From positions 4,710-68,709 of the forward strand of contig CAZBUJ010000020.1 in assembly GCA_964495075.1 (NCBI GenBank): a DNA stretch of 64,000 bases, written 5' to 3'. A program made the translations under genes and the position numbers. A model generated the notes under the pieces. That model was given only the letters and a program-made list of their open reading frames with translations, ran no database searches and was not told the origin of the DNA. This document shows positions 1-8,140 of the stretch, piece by piece. Every line of letters starts with the position of its first letter. Positions within the stretch are counted from its first letter, which is position 1. Source of the DNA: JAFGJQ01 sp964495075. GTDB taxonomy: Bacteria; Planctomycetota; Phycisphaerae; UBA1845.

Positions 1-1
1 C

Positions 2-19
2 CATATTGATCTGTTCTAG
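2..19 (+). CDS. 3' end of an upstream gene, probably rplW (L23)
   Basis: One frame entering from the left edge reads H-I-D-L-F and stops with TAG at 17-19. In S10-type operons the gene before rplB is rplW, and a C-terminus ending in a hydrophobic I-D-L-F stretch is compatible with L23. Only five residues are visible, so this rests on position rather than on sequence. Confidence 0.3.
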   Translation, partial: HIDLF

Positions 20-77
20 GACGAGCGAGAGTCACGACGACGCGGCCGGCAGCGGCCGGCAACCGGATCGATTCGCG

Positions 78-944
78 ATGGGCATCAAGATTTACAGGCC
101 GACCTCTCCCGGACGCCGCAAGTCGTCGGTGAACGATTTTGACGAGATTACGGACAAGCGGAAGCGGCCTGAGAAGGCGTTGTGCGAGCGGCTCAAGAAA
201 CACGGCGGTCGCAATCATCACGGCTGCATCACCGCCCGTTGCCGCGGGGGCGGGGCCCGCAAGATCTACCGGCGGATCGATTTCCGCCGGCGGAAGGATG
301 ACTGCGCGGCCACGGTCCTGGGTGTCGAGTACGATCCCAACCGGTCGTGCCACATCGCGCTGCTCCGGTACGCCGACGGGGAGAAGCGTTACATCCTCGC
401 CCCGCTCGGCATCCAGGTCGGCGAGAGCCTGGAGAGCGGCGAGCACGTCGAACCCAAGGTGGGCAACTGCATGCCCCTGCGTTCCATTCCGGTCGGCATG
501 GACGTGCACAACATCGAGCTCAACGCCGGGCAGGGCGGAAAGATGGCCCGGTCGGCGGGCGCCGCTTGCCGGTTGCTGGCGCGGGAAGGGAGCTGGGCGA
601 CGCTGGTGATGCCGTCCGGGGAAATGCGTCAGGTGCGGGTCGAGTGCCGGGCCACCATCGGCCAGATCGGCAACATCGAGCACCAGAACCTCCGCTGGGG
701 CAAGGCGGGTCGGACCCGTCATCGCGGTCGCCGGCCGCGCGTGCGCGGCAGCGCCAAGAACCCGGTCGACCACCCGCTGGGCGGCGGCGAGGGTCGCCGC
801 TGCGGCGGTCGCCACCCGTGCAGCCCGACCGGCATTCTGGCCAAGGGCGGCGCCACGCGGAGCCCCAACAAGCCGTCGAACAAGCGCATTTTGCGCCGGC
901 GCAAGAGTAAGCGATATGGGCAATTGGTATTGCCCCGCAAATAA
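78..944 (+). CDS. rplB: 50S ribosomal protein L2
   Basis: L2 is a primary 23S rRNA-binding protein of the large subunit and is needed for subunit association and peptidyl transfer. The ATG at 78 gives 288 residues starting MGIKIYRPTSPGRR, the usual L2 N-terminus; the frame stays open upstream, but that part is not L2-like. The C-terminal NPVDHPLGGGEGR motif contains the conserved histidine. It is the first complete gene of the ribosomal operon and is followed by a 110-base spacer before rpsS. It is slightly longer than the usual 273-276 residues. Confidence 0.97.
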   Translation: MGIKIYRPTSPGRRKSSVNDFDEITDKRKRPEKALCERLKKHGGRNHHGCITARCRGGGARKIYRRIDFRRRKDDCAATVLGVEYDPNRSCHIALLRYADGEKRYILAPLGIQVGESLESGEHVEPKVGNCMPLRSIPVGMDVHNIELNAGQGGKMARSAGAACRLLAREGSWATLVMPSGEMRQVRVECRATIGQIGNIEHQNLRWGKAGRTRHRGRRPRVRGSAKNPVDHPLGGGEGRRCGGRHPCSPTGILAKGGATRSPNKPSNKRILRRRKSKRYGQLVLPRK

Positions 945-1054
945 AGCATCTGGAAATACCGGGAGCGTGGTGCCGTATGCGATTCACCGCGGCGTGATTC
1001 GAACTGCGGCGTCGATGGTCTGGACGATTCGCTTGGAAGGATGAGGTTCGCACG

Positions 1055-1321
1055 ATGTCGCGATCTCAAAAAAAGGGTCCGTATGTGGATGAGAAACTCT
1101 TTCGCAAGGTCATGCGGGCGAAGGAGCTGAACGCGAACCAGCCCATTCGGACGTGGGCCCGGCGGTGCACCATCGTGCCCGAGTTCGTGGGCCACAAGTT
1201 CGACATCCACAACGGCAAGATATTCGTCTCCCTGCTGGTGACCGAGGACATGGTCGGGCACAAACTCGGGGAGTTCAGCCCGACCCGCACGTTTCGCGGG
1301 CATGGGGGAGGCAAGCGATAA
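1055..1321 (+). CDS. rpsS: 30S ribosomal protein S19
   Basis: S19 binds 16S rRNA in the head of the small subunit together with S13. The 88-residue product starts MSRSQKKGPYVDEKL and ends in the family's GEFSPTRTFRGHGG tail, so it is full length. The ATG follows a GGAAGGATGAGG stretch that can act as a ribosome binding site. It lies between rplB and rplV, the conserved order. Confidence 0.97.
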   Translation: MSRSQKKGPYVDEKLFRKVMRAKELNANQPIRTWARRCTIVPEFVGHKFDIHNGKIFVSLLVTEDMVGHKLGEFSPTRTFRGHGGGKR

Positions 1322-1407
1322 GGTGATCGCCCCACGGTTCCGGTCGCCCGCTCGGCCGTGCGGTGACCGGGCGGGAGGTTCGATTCGGCGGGCGAGGAAC
1401 GAGCATC

Positions 1408-1761
1408 ATGGCGAGGGAAGTACAAAGCCAGAACGAATGGCGGGCCGTACACCGGTTCGCCCGGATCAGTCCCCGCAAGGCGCGGCTGGTCATGTCCCTG
1501 ATCCGGGGACGTGCGTGTCACGAGGCGTTGGACATCCTGCGGTTCAACCACCGGCGGGCCAGCGGCATGATCGCCGCCGTGTTGCGATCGGCGATCAACA
1601 ACGCGGAGCACGCGGAGGCGGACCCGGCCCGGCTGGTCGTTTCCGAAGCCCGGGTCGACGGCGGTCCGTATTACCGCCGGTGGCGTCCCAAGGACCGGGG
1701 GCGGGCCCATCCCATCGCCCGGCGGACCAGCCATCTGATCGTGCGGGTGACTGAACGGTAA
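1408..1761 (+). CDS. rplV: 50S ribosomal protein L22
   Basis: L22 lines the nascent-peptide exit tunnel. The ATG at 1408 gives 117 residues and is preferred over the GTG at 1363 because the L22 fold begins just after it (the RFARISPRKARLV helix). The C-terminal loop that reaches into the tunnel is present (DGGPYYRRWRPKDRGRA), and so is the final HLIVRV strand. GGCGAGGAACGAGC upstream provides a weak purine-rich binding site. Confidence 0.95.
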   Translation: MAREVQSQNEWRAVHRFARISPRKARLVMSLIRGRACHEALDILRFNHRRASGMIAAVLRSAINNAEHAEADPARLVVSEARVDGGPYYRRWRPKDRGRAHPIARRTSHLIVRVTER

Positions 1762-1827
1762 GCACCGAGCGGAACGCCGCGAGTCGGCGGGCGCCGGCCA
1801 GGCGGCCGAGCGGACGAGGAGCAAGAC

Positions 1828-2526
1828 GTGGGTCAAAAGGTCAATCCAATCGGATTCCGGATGGGAGTGACAGAGGACTGGCGTTCTCACTGGTACCCCC
1901 CGACGAAGAAAGACTTCGGCGAGTGCCTGGTCGAGGACCAGAAGATCCGGCGATACATCGATCAGCGCCTGAACCGGCAGCCCCCCTACGCCGCCGTGTC
2001 GAAGGTCGTCATCCGTCGCACCCGGAACGAGGTGGAGGTCGTGCTCCACACCGCCCGCCCGGGCCTGGTCATCGGCCCGAAAGGGGCCGAGGTCGACAAG
2101 CTGCGGGAGGAACTGGAGGACCTGGTCGACCGCAAGGTCAAGGTGACGATCCAGGAGATCCAGTCGCCCGACGTGGATGCCCAGTTGCTCGCGGAATCGG
2201 TGGCCGAGCAACTGCGCAAGCGGGCCGGCTTCCGCCGGGTGATGAAGATGCGGATTGAGGCGGCCATGCAGGCCGGGGCCAAGGGCTGCAAGATCATGTG
2301 CAGCGGTCGACTGGGCGGGGCGGAGATGGCCCGCCGCGAGACGCAGATCCGCGGCTCGATCCCGCTGCACACGCTCCAGGCCCACGTGGACTACGGGTAT
2401 GCGGTGAGCAGGACCACGTACGGCGTCATCGGTGTCAAGGTCTGGCTCTACAGCGGCAATTACGGCGAGGAGGTCACCCTGCAGGCGGTGGAGCCGCGGC
2501 GGGGCCGCCGGGGGAAGCGTGGATGA
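1828..2526 (+). CDS. rpsC: 30S ribosomal protein S3
   Basis: S3 forms part of the mRNA entry channel. The product has 232 residues and begins at GTG 1828 with GQKVNPIGFRMG, the typical S3 N-terminus. GAGGAG lies six bases upstream. The central KH domain shows the GPKGAEVDKL loop, and the C-terminal domain has GAKGCKIMCSGRLGGAEMAR. It is full length. The GTG start is one of several in this operon (also rpsM and rpsK). Confidence 0.96.
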   Translation: MGQKVNPIGFRMGVTEDWRSHWYPPTKKDFGECLVEDQKIRRYIDQRLNRQPPYAAVSKVVIRRTRNEVEVVLHTARPGLVIGPKGAEVDKLREELEDLVDRKVKVTIQEIQSPDVDAQLLAESVAEQLRKRAGFRRVMKMRIEAAMQAGAKGCKIMCSGRLGGAEMARRETQIRGSIPLHTLQAHVDYGYAVSRTTYGVIGVKVWLYSGNYGEEVTLQAVEPRRGRRGKRG

Positions 2527-2596
2527 TGTGGGGTCGGGTTGCCCGACCGGGCACCGGCGATCCGGAGAGCGGGTCGCGGTGTAACGGAGATTGGCC

Positions 2597-3016
2597 ATGG
2601 CGATGATGCCGAAGCGAGTGAAATTCCGAAAAGCCCACCGGGGCAAGATCCGCGGTTGCGCGACGCGCGGAACCAAGGTCTCCTTCGGGGACTTCGGGCT
2701 TCAAGTGCTGTCCCCCGGGTGGATCACCGCCCGGCAGATCGAGGCCGGCCGCGTGGCCGCCACCCACTTCCTTCACCGCGAGGGACGGGTGTACGTGCGG
2801 ATCTTCCCCGATCACCCCGTGTCGGCCAAGCCGCTGGAGACGCGCATGGGCAAGGGCAAGGGCGAGCCGGAGCAGTGGGTGTCCCGCGTCCGGGCCGGCC
2901 GCGTGATTTACGAGATCGGCGGCGTCGAGGAGAGTATCGCCAAGCTGGCACTGGTTCGGGTGGCCAACAAGATGCCGTTCCGCTGTCGCTTCGTGAAGCG
3001 GCAGCACGGGCTGTAG
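2597..3016 (+). CDS. rplP: 50S ribosomal protein L16
   Basis: L16 organises the tRNA-binding region of the large subunit. Several starts are possible close together (TTG 2591, ATG 2597, 2603 and 2606). ATG 2597 is chosen because the ACGGAGA site at 2584-2590 lies at a normal distance from it. The 139-residue protein keeps the KFRKAHRGKIRG N-terminus and the RMGKGKGEPEQWV loop, which includes the arginine that is hydroxylated in some bacteria. The spacer to rpmC contains a 16-base tandem repeat. Confidence 0.95.
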   Translation: MAMMPKRVKFRKAHRGKIRGCATRGTKVSFGDFGLQVLSPGWITARQIEAGRVAATHFLHREGRVYVRIFPDHPVSAKPLETRMGKGKGEPEQWVSRVRAGRVIYEIGGVEESIAKLALVRVANKMPFRCRFVKRQHGL

Positions 3017-3072
3017 CCCCCGGCGTTCCACGGTCCGGCGGGCCCAGCGGGAAAAGGGCCTGCCGAGAGATG

Positions 3073-3120
3073 GGCCCAACGGGAGACTGGCCCAACGGGA
3101 GACTGGCACAGCGGGAATCG
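3073..3120. repeat. 16-base tandem repeat in the rplP-rpmC spacer
   Basis: The unit GGCCCAACGGGAGACT occurs twice in perfect tandem (3073-3088 and 3089-3104), followed by a diverged third copy (3105-3120) that ends at the rpmC start. Each copy carries a GGGAG core resembling a ribosome binding site. A related GCCCAACGG motif recurs in the rplR-rpsE spacer near 7069 and 7091. Confidence 0.85.
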
Positions 3121-3125
3121 ATGAG

Positions 3126-3374
3126 ATGAAGATCGCCGAGTTGCGAGAGATGAAATCCGAGGAGTTGCACGGGGAGCTGGACCGGCTCCGCCGACACCTG
3201 TTCGACCTGCGGGCTCAGCGGGTGACCGAGAAGCTGGAGAACCCCAACCAGGTGGGTCAGGCCCGGCGCGACATCGCGCGGATCTTCACCGTGCTCAAGG
3301 AGCGCGGTGAGACGGGGATCGAGGAGCAGCAGTATCACCTCGAAGCGTCGGCCACGCACCGGCGGGGCGGGTAA
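3126..3374 (+). CDS. rpmC: 50S ribosomal protein L29
   Basis: L29 sits near the tunnel exit and helps form the docking site for the signal recognition particle and trigger factor. The 82-residue protein has the two-helix L29 pattern: AELREMKSEELHGELDRLR, then LFDLRAQ, then the GQARRDIARIFTVLKER helix. The C-terminus is about 15 residues longer than minimal L29. An out-of-frame ATG lies five bases upstream; ATG 3126 gives the family N-terminus. Confidence 0.94.
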   Translation: MKIAELREMKSEELHGELDRLRRHLFDLRAQRVTEKLENPNQVGQARRDIARIFTVLKERGETGIEEQQYHLEASATHRRGG

Positions 3375-3432
3375 CGGCCGGTGGGCCGCGGCCCGGGGCG
3401 GCGAACGGAGTTAACGGAGGATTGAGTGCGGC

Positions 3433-3720
3433 ATGGCAGAGACGGCGACGAACAACGACGGAGTCGGCAGCGGAACCGAACGGCGACTGCGGGCGTCCCA
3501 GGTCGGTGTGGTCACCTCCGACAAGGGTGACAAGACGATCGTGGTGGTGTGCAACCGTCTAACCAAGCACACCAAGTACGGCAAGTACATGCGACGCCGG
3601 ACCAAGCTGCTCGTGCACGACGAGAAGAACGAGGCGAAGGTCGGAGACATGGTGCAGGTGGCGGCCTGCCGGCCGGTGTCGAAGACCAAGAGTTGGCGGT
3701 TGGTCAAGGTACTTTCGTAG
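3433..3720 (+). CDS. rpsQ: 30S ribosomal protein S17
   Basis: S17 is a primary 16S rRNA-binding OB-fold protein. The 95-residue product has an extra N-terminal stretch of about 22 residues before the conserved GVVTSDKGDKTIVVVCNR strand. The family's KYGKYMRRRTKLLVHDEKN segment and the VAACRPVSKTKSWRLVKVL C-terminus follow. GGAGG lies about 12 bases upstream of the ATG, rather far, but no nearer in-frame start fits. Confidence 0.95.
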   Translation: MAETATNNDGVGSGTERRLRASQVGVVTSDKGDKTIVVVCNRLTKHTKYGKYMRRRTKLLVHDEKNEAKVGDMVQVAACRPVSKTKSWRLVKVLS

Positions 3721-3762
3721 ACGGGATCGCCCGTTCGAGCGCTGACGGCGCGTAGGTGTCCG

Positions 3763-4182
3763 ATGATTCAGATGCAGACCATGGTCGACGTGGCTGACAA
3801 CACTGGGGCCAAGCAGGCCCAGGTGATTGCGGTGCTCGGGAAAGGGAGTACGGCCCGCAGCGGCAAGTACCGCCTGAAGCGGGCCGAGGTGGGGGACATT
3901 GTCCTGGTGGCCGTCAAGAAGGCCCTGCCCAACAGTGACTTCGTGGGTGGGATGTCGCGGAAGGACCGGTCGACGCGGCGCAAGGCCCGAGCCGTCGTGG
4001 TGCGGGCCCGCAAGGCCACGCGGCGGCCGGACGGCAGCTACGTTCGGTTCGACAGCAACGCTGTCGTTCTCCTGGACGCCAACAACGATCCGCGGGGCAC
4101 GCGGATCTTCGGGGCCGTGGCTCGCGAGCTGCGCGAGCGGGGCTACATGAAGATCATCTCGCTGGCCGACGAGGTGGTGTGA
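3763..4182 (+). CDS. rplN: 50S ribosomal protein L14
   Basis: L14 lies at the subunit interface and forms intersubunit bridges. The product has 139 residues against the usual 122. The ends are canonical (MIQMQTMVDVADNTGAKQ and YMKIISLADEVV), so the excess is internal: extra basic residues near GKGSTARSGKYRLKRAEVG (about residues 28-46) and near GGMSRKDRSTRRKARA (about 64-79). Both insertions are lysine- and arginine-rich and are likely to touch rRNA. Confidence 0.95.
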   Translation: MIQMQTMVDVADNTGAKQAQVIAVLGKGSTARSGKYRLKRAEVGDIVLVAVKKALPNSDFVGGMSRKDRSTRRKARAVVVRARKATRRPDGSYVRFDSNAVVLLDANNDPRGTRIFGAVARELRERGYMKIISLADEVV

Positions 4183-4193
4183 CGCGGCGGTGA

Positions 4194-4232
4194 GCGAATG
4201 ACCGAATGCGAATGACCGAATGCGAATGACGG
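4194..4232. repeat. 14-base tandem repeat in the rplN-rplX spacer
   Basis: GCGAATGACCGAAT is repeated perfectly at 4194-4207 and 4208-4221, followed by a partial third copy (4222-4232). It starts 11 bases after the rplN stop and lies 24 bases before the rplX start. No reading frame or strong hairpin explains it; it looks like replication slippage in a spacer. Confidence 0.85.
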
Positions 4233-4256
4233 AACCCGAGTGACGGAAGTCAGCCG

Positions 4257-4610
4257 ATGGCCAGTCATATACGAAAAGAGCAGATCGTCGAGGTGATCGC
4301 GGGCGACCACAAGGGGGCGCGGGGCAAGGTCCTGCGGATCGACCGCCGTCGCGGTCTGGTGGTGGTCGAAGGGGTGAACATGGTGTATCGCCACGTTCGT
4401 CCGAGCCGGCGGAACCCGCAGGGCGGTCGGCTTCAGAAGGAGGCCCCGATTCACGTGTCGAACGTGCTGCCCTACGACACGAAGGTGGGTCGGGGGCGGC
4501 GGGTCCACTTCGAGGTGGCCCGGGACGCGGGCGGGAAGGTGGTGTCGAAGAAACGCGTGTCGCAGGCCGGCAACACGCTGGAGACGCTCCGCAAAGTGGA
4601 GTCGACGTGA
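4257..4610 (+). CDS. rplX: 50S ribosomal protein L24
   Basis: L24 starts large-subunit assembly through a KOW domain. The 117-residue protein shows the KOW pattern near the N-terminus (EVIAGDHKGARGKVLRIDRR) followed by VVEGVNMVYRHVRPS. The C-terminal HVSNVLPYDTKVGRGRR segment matches the family. No clear SD precedes ATG 4257. A spacer of about 100 bases with repeated CGAGGATC-like runs follows, before rplE. Confidence 0.95.
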   Translation: MASHIRKEQIVEVIAGDHKGARGKVLRIDRRRGLVVVEGVNMVYRHVRPSRRNPQGGRLQKEAPIHVSNVLPYDTKVGRGRRVHFEVARDAGGKVVSKKRVSQAGNTLETLRKVEST

Positions 4611-4709
4611 TGGCGGCCGCGAATGCGTCGTCGACGGTCGAGGATCGATCGCGATCGGGATCAGCGGCCGTCGAGGATCAGGAACGATCGAGGAACATGG
4701 TGATTGGCC

Positions 4710-5267
4710 ATGGATAGGTTGCAGGAAGAGTACCGGAAGAAGATCATCCCCGCTCTCCGGACGGAGTTCGACATCAAGAACGCCATGGCGGTGCCGCGCC
4801 TGGAGAAGGTCGTGGTATCGATGGGCCTGGGCAAGGCGATACAGGACAAGAAGCGCCTGCCGGCCGCGGTGGACGACCTGTCGCGCATCACCGGGCAGCG
4901 ACCGGCGATCTGCCGGGCCCGCAAGAGCGTGTCGAACTTCAAGTTGCGAACCGGGTACGAGATCGGTGCCAAGGTGACGCTCCGCGGCCGGCGGATGTAC
5001 GAGTTCGTGGATCGGCTGATCAACCTGGCCATCCCGCGTATGCGGGACTTCCGCGGGTTGAGCCCGGACGCGTTCGACGGGCACGGGAACTACTCGATGG
5101 GCGTGGCCGATCAGTCCGTTTTCCCGGAGATCGACATCGACAAGGTGGAGTTCTCTCAGGGGATGAATGTCACGTTAGTGACGTCGGCTCCCTCGGACGA
5201 GCAGGCGCGGGGCCTGCTCACCAAGCTCGGAATGCCGTTCCGCCGGCCGGCCGGTGAGGAGCAGTAA
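4710..5267 (+). CDS. rplE: 50S ribosomal protein L5
   Basis: L5 binds 5S rRNA and contacts the P-site tRNA. ATG 4710 (185 residues, MDRLQEEYRKKIIPAL) is preferred over the in-frame TTG at 4704 because it matches the L5 N-terminus; AGGAAC lies 13 bases upstream. The conserved RPAICRARKSVSNFKLR segment and the NYSMGVADQSVFPEID motif are present. The stop TAA overlaps the rpsN ATG by one base, implying translational coupling. Confidence 0.95.
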   Translation: MDRLQEEYRKKIIPALRTEFDIKNAMAVPRLEKVVVSMGLGKAIQDKKRLPAAVDDLSRITGQRPAICRARKSVSNFKLRTGYEIGAKVTLRGRRMYEFVDRLINLAIPRMRDFRGLSPDAFDGHGNYSMGVADQSVFPEIDIDKVEFSQGMNVTLVTSAPSDEQARGLLTKLGMPFRRPAGEEQ

Positions 5268-5452
5268 TGGCTACGAAAGCCTGGATGAACAAGGCCAACA
5301 AGCCGCCGAAGTTTCGGGTGCGGGTGATTCGCCGCTGCCAGTTGTGCGGGCGCTCGCGTGCCGTGTACCGCAAGTTCCGGATCTGTCGGATCTGCCTGCG
5401 GACGCTCGCCCACGAGGGCAAGATCCCGGGCATGCGGAAGGCGAGTTGGTGA
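5267..5452 (+). CDS. rpsN: 30S ribosomal protein S14, zinc-binding type
   Basis: S14 is an assembly protein of the 30S head. The 61-residue protein is the short zinc-ribbon form, with CQLCGR and CRICLR providing two CxxC pairs, and it ends in the usual HEGKIPGMRKASW. Zinc-containing S14 differs from the longer zinc-free paralog that many bacteria keep for zinc starvation. It overlaps the rplE stop (TAATG). Confidence 0.97.
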   Translation: MATKAWMNKANKPPKFRVRVIRRCQLCGRSRAVYRKFRICRICLRTLAHEGKIPGMRKASW

Positions 5453-5561
5453 TCACGACAGGATGTGGGGGCTGGTGGCGGGAGGCCGCCGGGCCGGCAC
5501 CGCACGGAACGCGGCCCGCAGGCCCCGATTGGATCGAAGGACGCAAGAGAGGGTAAACCCG

Positions 5562-5957
5562 ATGTGGAGTGATCCCATAGCCGACATGCTGACCCGGATT
5601 CGCAATGCGGTACGTGTCCGGAACCAGCAGGTCAAAGTGCCGTCGTCAAAGATCAAAGTCGGTATTGCCCAGGTGCTCAAGGACGAGGGGTACATCGCTT
5701 CGTACGACCTGATCGAGGATACGAAGCAAGGCATCCTTCGCCTGGCTTTGAAGTATGGCCCCAACGGGGAGGACGTGATCCATGCCATCCGACGGGAGTC
5801 GAAACCCGGTCGGCGGCGGTATGCCGGCGTGGGTGACCTGCCCAGCGTGATGGACGGTCTCGGGATCGCGATCGTCTCGACGAGCCAGGGCGTGTTGAGT
5901 GATCGAGTCTGCCGCGAAAAGAAGGTGGGCGGCGAGTTGATCTGTACCGTGTACTGA
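5562..5957 (+). CDS. rpsH: 30S ribosomal protein S8
   Basis: S8 is a primary 16S rRNA binder in the platform. The frame is open from 5358, but the protein begins at ATG 5562 with MWSDPIADMLTRIRNAV, the universal S8 start, giving 131 residues. GCAAGAGAGGG lies upstream. The C-terminal GIAIVSTSQGVLSDR...GGELICTVY segment is intact. In E. coli S8 represses the spc operon; whether it does so here cannot be seen. Confidence 0.96.
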   Translation: MWSDPIADMLTRIRNAVRVRNQQVKVPSSKIKVGIAQVLKDEGYIASYDLIEDTKQGILRLALKYGPNGEDVIHAIRRESKPGRRRYAGVGDLPSVMDGLGIAIVSTSQGVLSDRVCREKKVGGELICTVY

Positions 5958-6023
5958 TCTCGGCGAGGCCGGACCGACCGCCGACGCGGCGGACTCGGTG
6001 ACTGAAAAGGACGGACAAGAACG

Positions 6024-6623
6024 ATGTCTCGAGTGGGCAAAAGACCGGTCCCCGTGCCCAGCGGCGTGGAGGTCAAAGTCAACGGCGCCGAGGTGACCGT
6101 CTCCTCCGGCAACGGGTCGCTGACCCAGAGGGTCCCGGACGGCATCACGGTCGAACTGGACGGGACCGAGAACGTCATACGCGTGTCGCGGCGCTCGGAC
6201 AACCGGCAGCACCGGGCCTGCCACGGGCTGGTGCGGGCGTTGATCGCGAACATGGTGGAAGGGGTGACCAACGGGTTCCAGCGTCAGTTGGAAATCTACG
6301 GCACCGGCTACGGTTGCGACGTGGTCGGCAACAAGCTCCACCTGAACTGTGGTTTCATGGGCCGCGGCGGGAAGAACAAACCGCAGTTCGAGATCGAGAT
6401 CCCCAGCGGGTTGGAGGTCACGGTCGACGTGAAGGCGGCTCGCGGCGACTCCGAGCCGGCCAAGTTCACGGTGCGCGGGATGGACAAGCAACTGGTGGGG
6501 TCGTTCTGTGCGGACATCCGGATGATCCGCAAGTCCGAGCCCTACAAAGGAAAAGGGATTCGGTACGCCGGGGAACAGATCCGCCGCAAGCAGGGCAAGG
6601 CGTTTGCCAGCGGTGGCGGCTAG
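6024..6623 (+). CDS. rplF: 50S ribosomal protein L6
   Basis: L6 binds 23S rRNA near the factor-binding site. The product has 199 residues against about 178 usually. The first repeat begins MSRVGKRPVPVPSGVEV, and the second carries the family signature GMDKQLVGSFCADIRMIRKSEPYKGKGIRYAGE, split here only for description. The extra length lies in loops of both repeats. GGACGGACAAGAACG precedes the ATG. Confidence 0.95.
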   Translation: MSRVGKRPVPVPSGVEVKVNGAEVTVSSGNGSLTQRVPDGITVELDGTENVIRVSRRSDNRQHRACHGLVRALIANMVEGVTNGFQRQLEIYGTGYGCDVVGNKLHLNCGFMGRGGKNKPQFEIEIPSGLEVTVDVKAARGDSEPAKFTVRGMDKQLVGSFCADIRMIRKSEPYKGKGIRYAGEQIRRKQGKAFASGGG

Positions 6624-6698
6624 GACGGGACGGGACCGCGACGCGGGCGACCGGCTGGCCCGTCACGCGATCCGCGGCGTCGAGGAAGTTGAGTCATC

Positions 6699-7067
6699 AT
6701 GGATTCGAACAAGCTCAAAGCGGCTCGCCGCTCCCGCCGCAAGAGGCGGGTGCGCAAAGACGTGTTCGGCACTGAAGGTTGCCCGCGGCTGACGGTCTTT
6801 CGCAGCCTGAAGAACGTGTACGCCCAGATCGTCGACGACGAGCAGGGCGTGACCCTATGCTCGGCCAGCACGCGGGCCAAGGACATGCGGGACCGTGTGA
6901 CCAACGGCGGCAACGTCGAGGCCGCCAGGGCGGTCGGCATGACGCTCGCCCAGCGGGCGCTGGCGGCCGGGATCACGACGGTGTCGTTTGACCGCAACGG
7001 GTACAAGTATCACGGGCGTGTCAAGGCGTTGGCCGACGCGGCCCGGGAGGGCGGCTTGAAGTTCTGA
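6699..7067 (+). CDS. rplR: 50S ribosomal protein L18
   Basis: L18 binds 5S rRNA and delivers it to the large subunit with L5. The 122-residue protein has a basic N-terminus (RRSRRKRRVRKDVFG) and the conserved RLTVFRSLKNVYAQIVDD strand. The C-terminal FDRNGYKYHGRVKALADAAREGGLKF is typical. GAGGAAG lies about 10 bases upstream of ATG 6699. Confidence 0.96.
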   Translation: MDSNKLKAARRSRRKRRVRKDVFGTEGCPRLTVFRSLKNVYAQIVDDEQGVTLCSASTRAKDMRDRVTNGGNVEAARAVGMTLAQRALAAGITTVSFDRNGYKYHGRVKALADAAREGGLKF

Positions 7068-7107
7068 GCCCAACGGGCCTGAAGAAACGGGCCCAACGAT
7101 CGGACGG

Positions 7108-7611
7108 ATGCTCATGAGTCAGGATTTCTTTCAGCGCGAAGAGTCGGAATTCGAAGAGGAGGTCGTCAAGATCTACCGCTGCGCCACCGTGGTCAAGGGA
7201 GGCCGGCGGTTCAGCTTCGCCGCCCTGGTGGTGGTCGGCGACCGCAACGGACGGGTCGGCATCGGCTACGGCAAGGCCCCGGAGGTGCCGTCGGCGGTCG
7301 ACAAGGCCCGCAAGCTCGCCCACCGGAAGATGAAACGCATCGGGCTCCGTGGCGGAACGCTGCCGCACCGGACGTGGGGGCGGTTCGGGGCCAGCCGGGT
7401 GCTGATGATCCCCGCGTCGGAGGGTACCGGCGTCATCGCGGGCGGCAGTGTCCGCCCGGTGCTGGAATTGGCGGGCGTTCGCGACGTGCTGACCAAGAGT
7501 TACGGGTCCAACAGTCCCAAGAACCTCGTCCGGGCGGCGTTTGAGGCGCTGACCGGACTGTACGATCGCCAGGAAATCGCTCGCATTCGCGGCGTGTCGC
7601 TGGCAGGATAG
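7108..7611 (+). CDS. rpsE: 30S ribosomal protein S5
   Basis: S5 takes part in decoding fidelity and the mRNA entry channel. The 167-residue protein has the double-stranded-RNA-binding-like N domain (KGGRRFSFAALVVVGDRNGRVGIG) and the C-terminal domain with GTGVIAGGSVRPVLELAGV. A second ATG at 7114 is an equally possible start. It is followed only 11 bases later by rplO, so no rpmD (L30) gene lies between them. Confidence 0.95.
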   Translation: MLMSQDFFQREESEFEEEVVKIYRCATVVKGGRRFSFAALVVVGDRNGRVGIGYGKAPEVPSAVDKARKLAHRKMKRIGLRGGTLPHRTWGRFGASRVLMIPASEGTGVIAGGSVRPVLELAGVRDVLTKSYGSNSPKNLVRAAFEALTGLYDRQEIARIRGVSLAG

Positions 7612-7621
7612 GCGGTCGATC

Positions 7622-8095
7622 ATGAACGTGACGGAAATCACCAAACGAGCGGGGGCCCACCGGCGTCGTAAGCGGATCGGGCGGGGCCCGGGGAGTGGCC
7701 GGGGCAAGACGTCGACGCGGGGTCACAAGGGCGGTGGCTCGCGGGCCGGCTGGACCCACCGCAAGTTCGCGGAGGGCGGCCAGATGCCGTTGTTCCGTCG
7801 CATGCCCAAGCGCGGCTTCAGCAACGTCAAGTTCGCCGTCCGCTACAGCGTGGTGAACATCAAGGACCTGGAGACGCGGTTCTCGGCGGGCGACGTGATC
7901 AACGCGCAGGCCCTGGTCGATGCCCGGCTCGTGCGCAACAATCGGCTCCCGGTCAAGATTCTCGGAGACGGTTCGCTGTCGAAGAAGCTGACGGTGGAGG
8001 CGGCCAAGTTCAGCCGGAAGGCGGCCGAGGCCATCACCGCCGCCGGCGGCGAGGTCCGGGTGGTTCATGTTCATGGGGCACCCGACGCAGCGTGA
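7622..8095 (+). CDS. rplO: 50S ribosomal protein L15
   Basis: L15 is a late assembly protein of the large subunit. The 157-residue product has the glycine/arginine-rich N-terminus (RIGRGPGSGRGKTSTRGHKG) and the LFRRMPKRGFSN motif. The globular C-terminal domain ends VRVVHVHGAPDAA. It follows rpsE directly and precedes secY, the standard order apart from the missing rpmD. Confidence 0.96.
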   Translation: MNVTEITKRAGAHRRRKRIGRGPGSGRGKTSTRGHKGGGSRAGWTHRKFAEGGQMPLFRRMPKRGFSNVKFAVRYSVVNIKDLETRFSAGDVINAQALVDARLVRNNRLPVKILGDGSLSKKLTVEAAKFSRKAAEAITAAGGEVRVVHVHGAPDAA

Positions 8096-8140
8096 CCGCG
8101 GGCCCTGCGGCTGCTGCGGCGATACATGGGACCAGGCGAT

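Noticed and set aside
1066..2676. 536-codon open frame on the - strand across rpsS-rpsC
   Set aside because: Antisense to well-conserved ribosomal genes; long antisense frames are expected at this GC content, and the translation has no family features.
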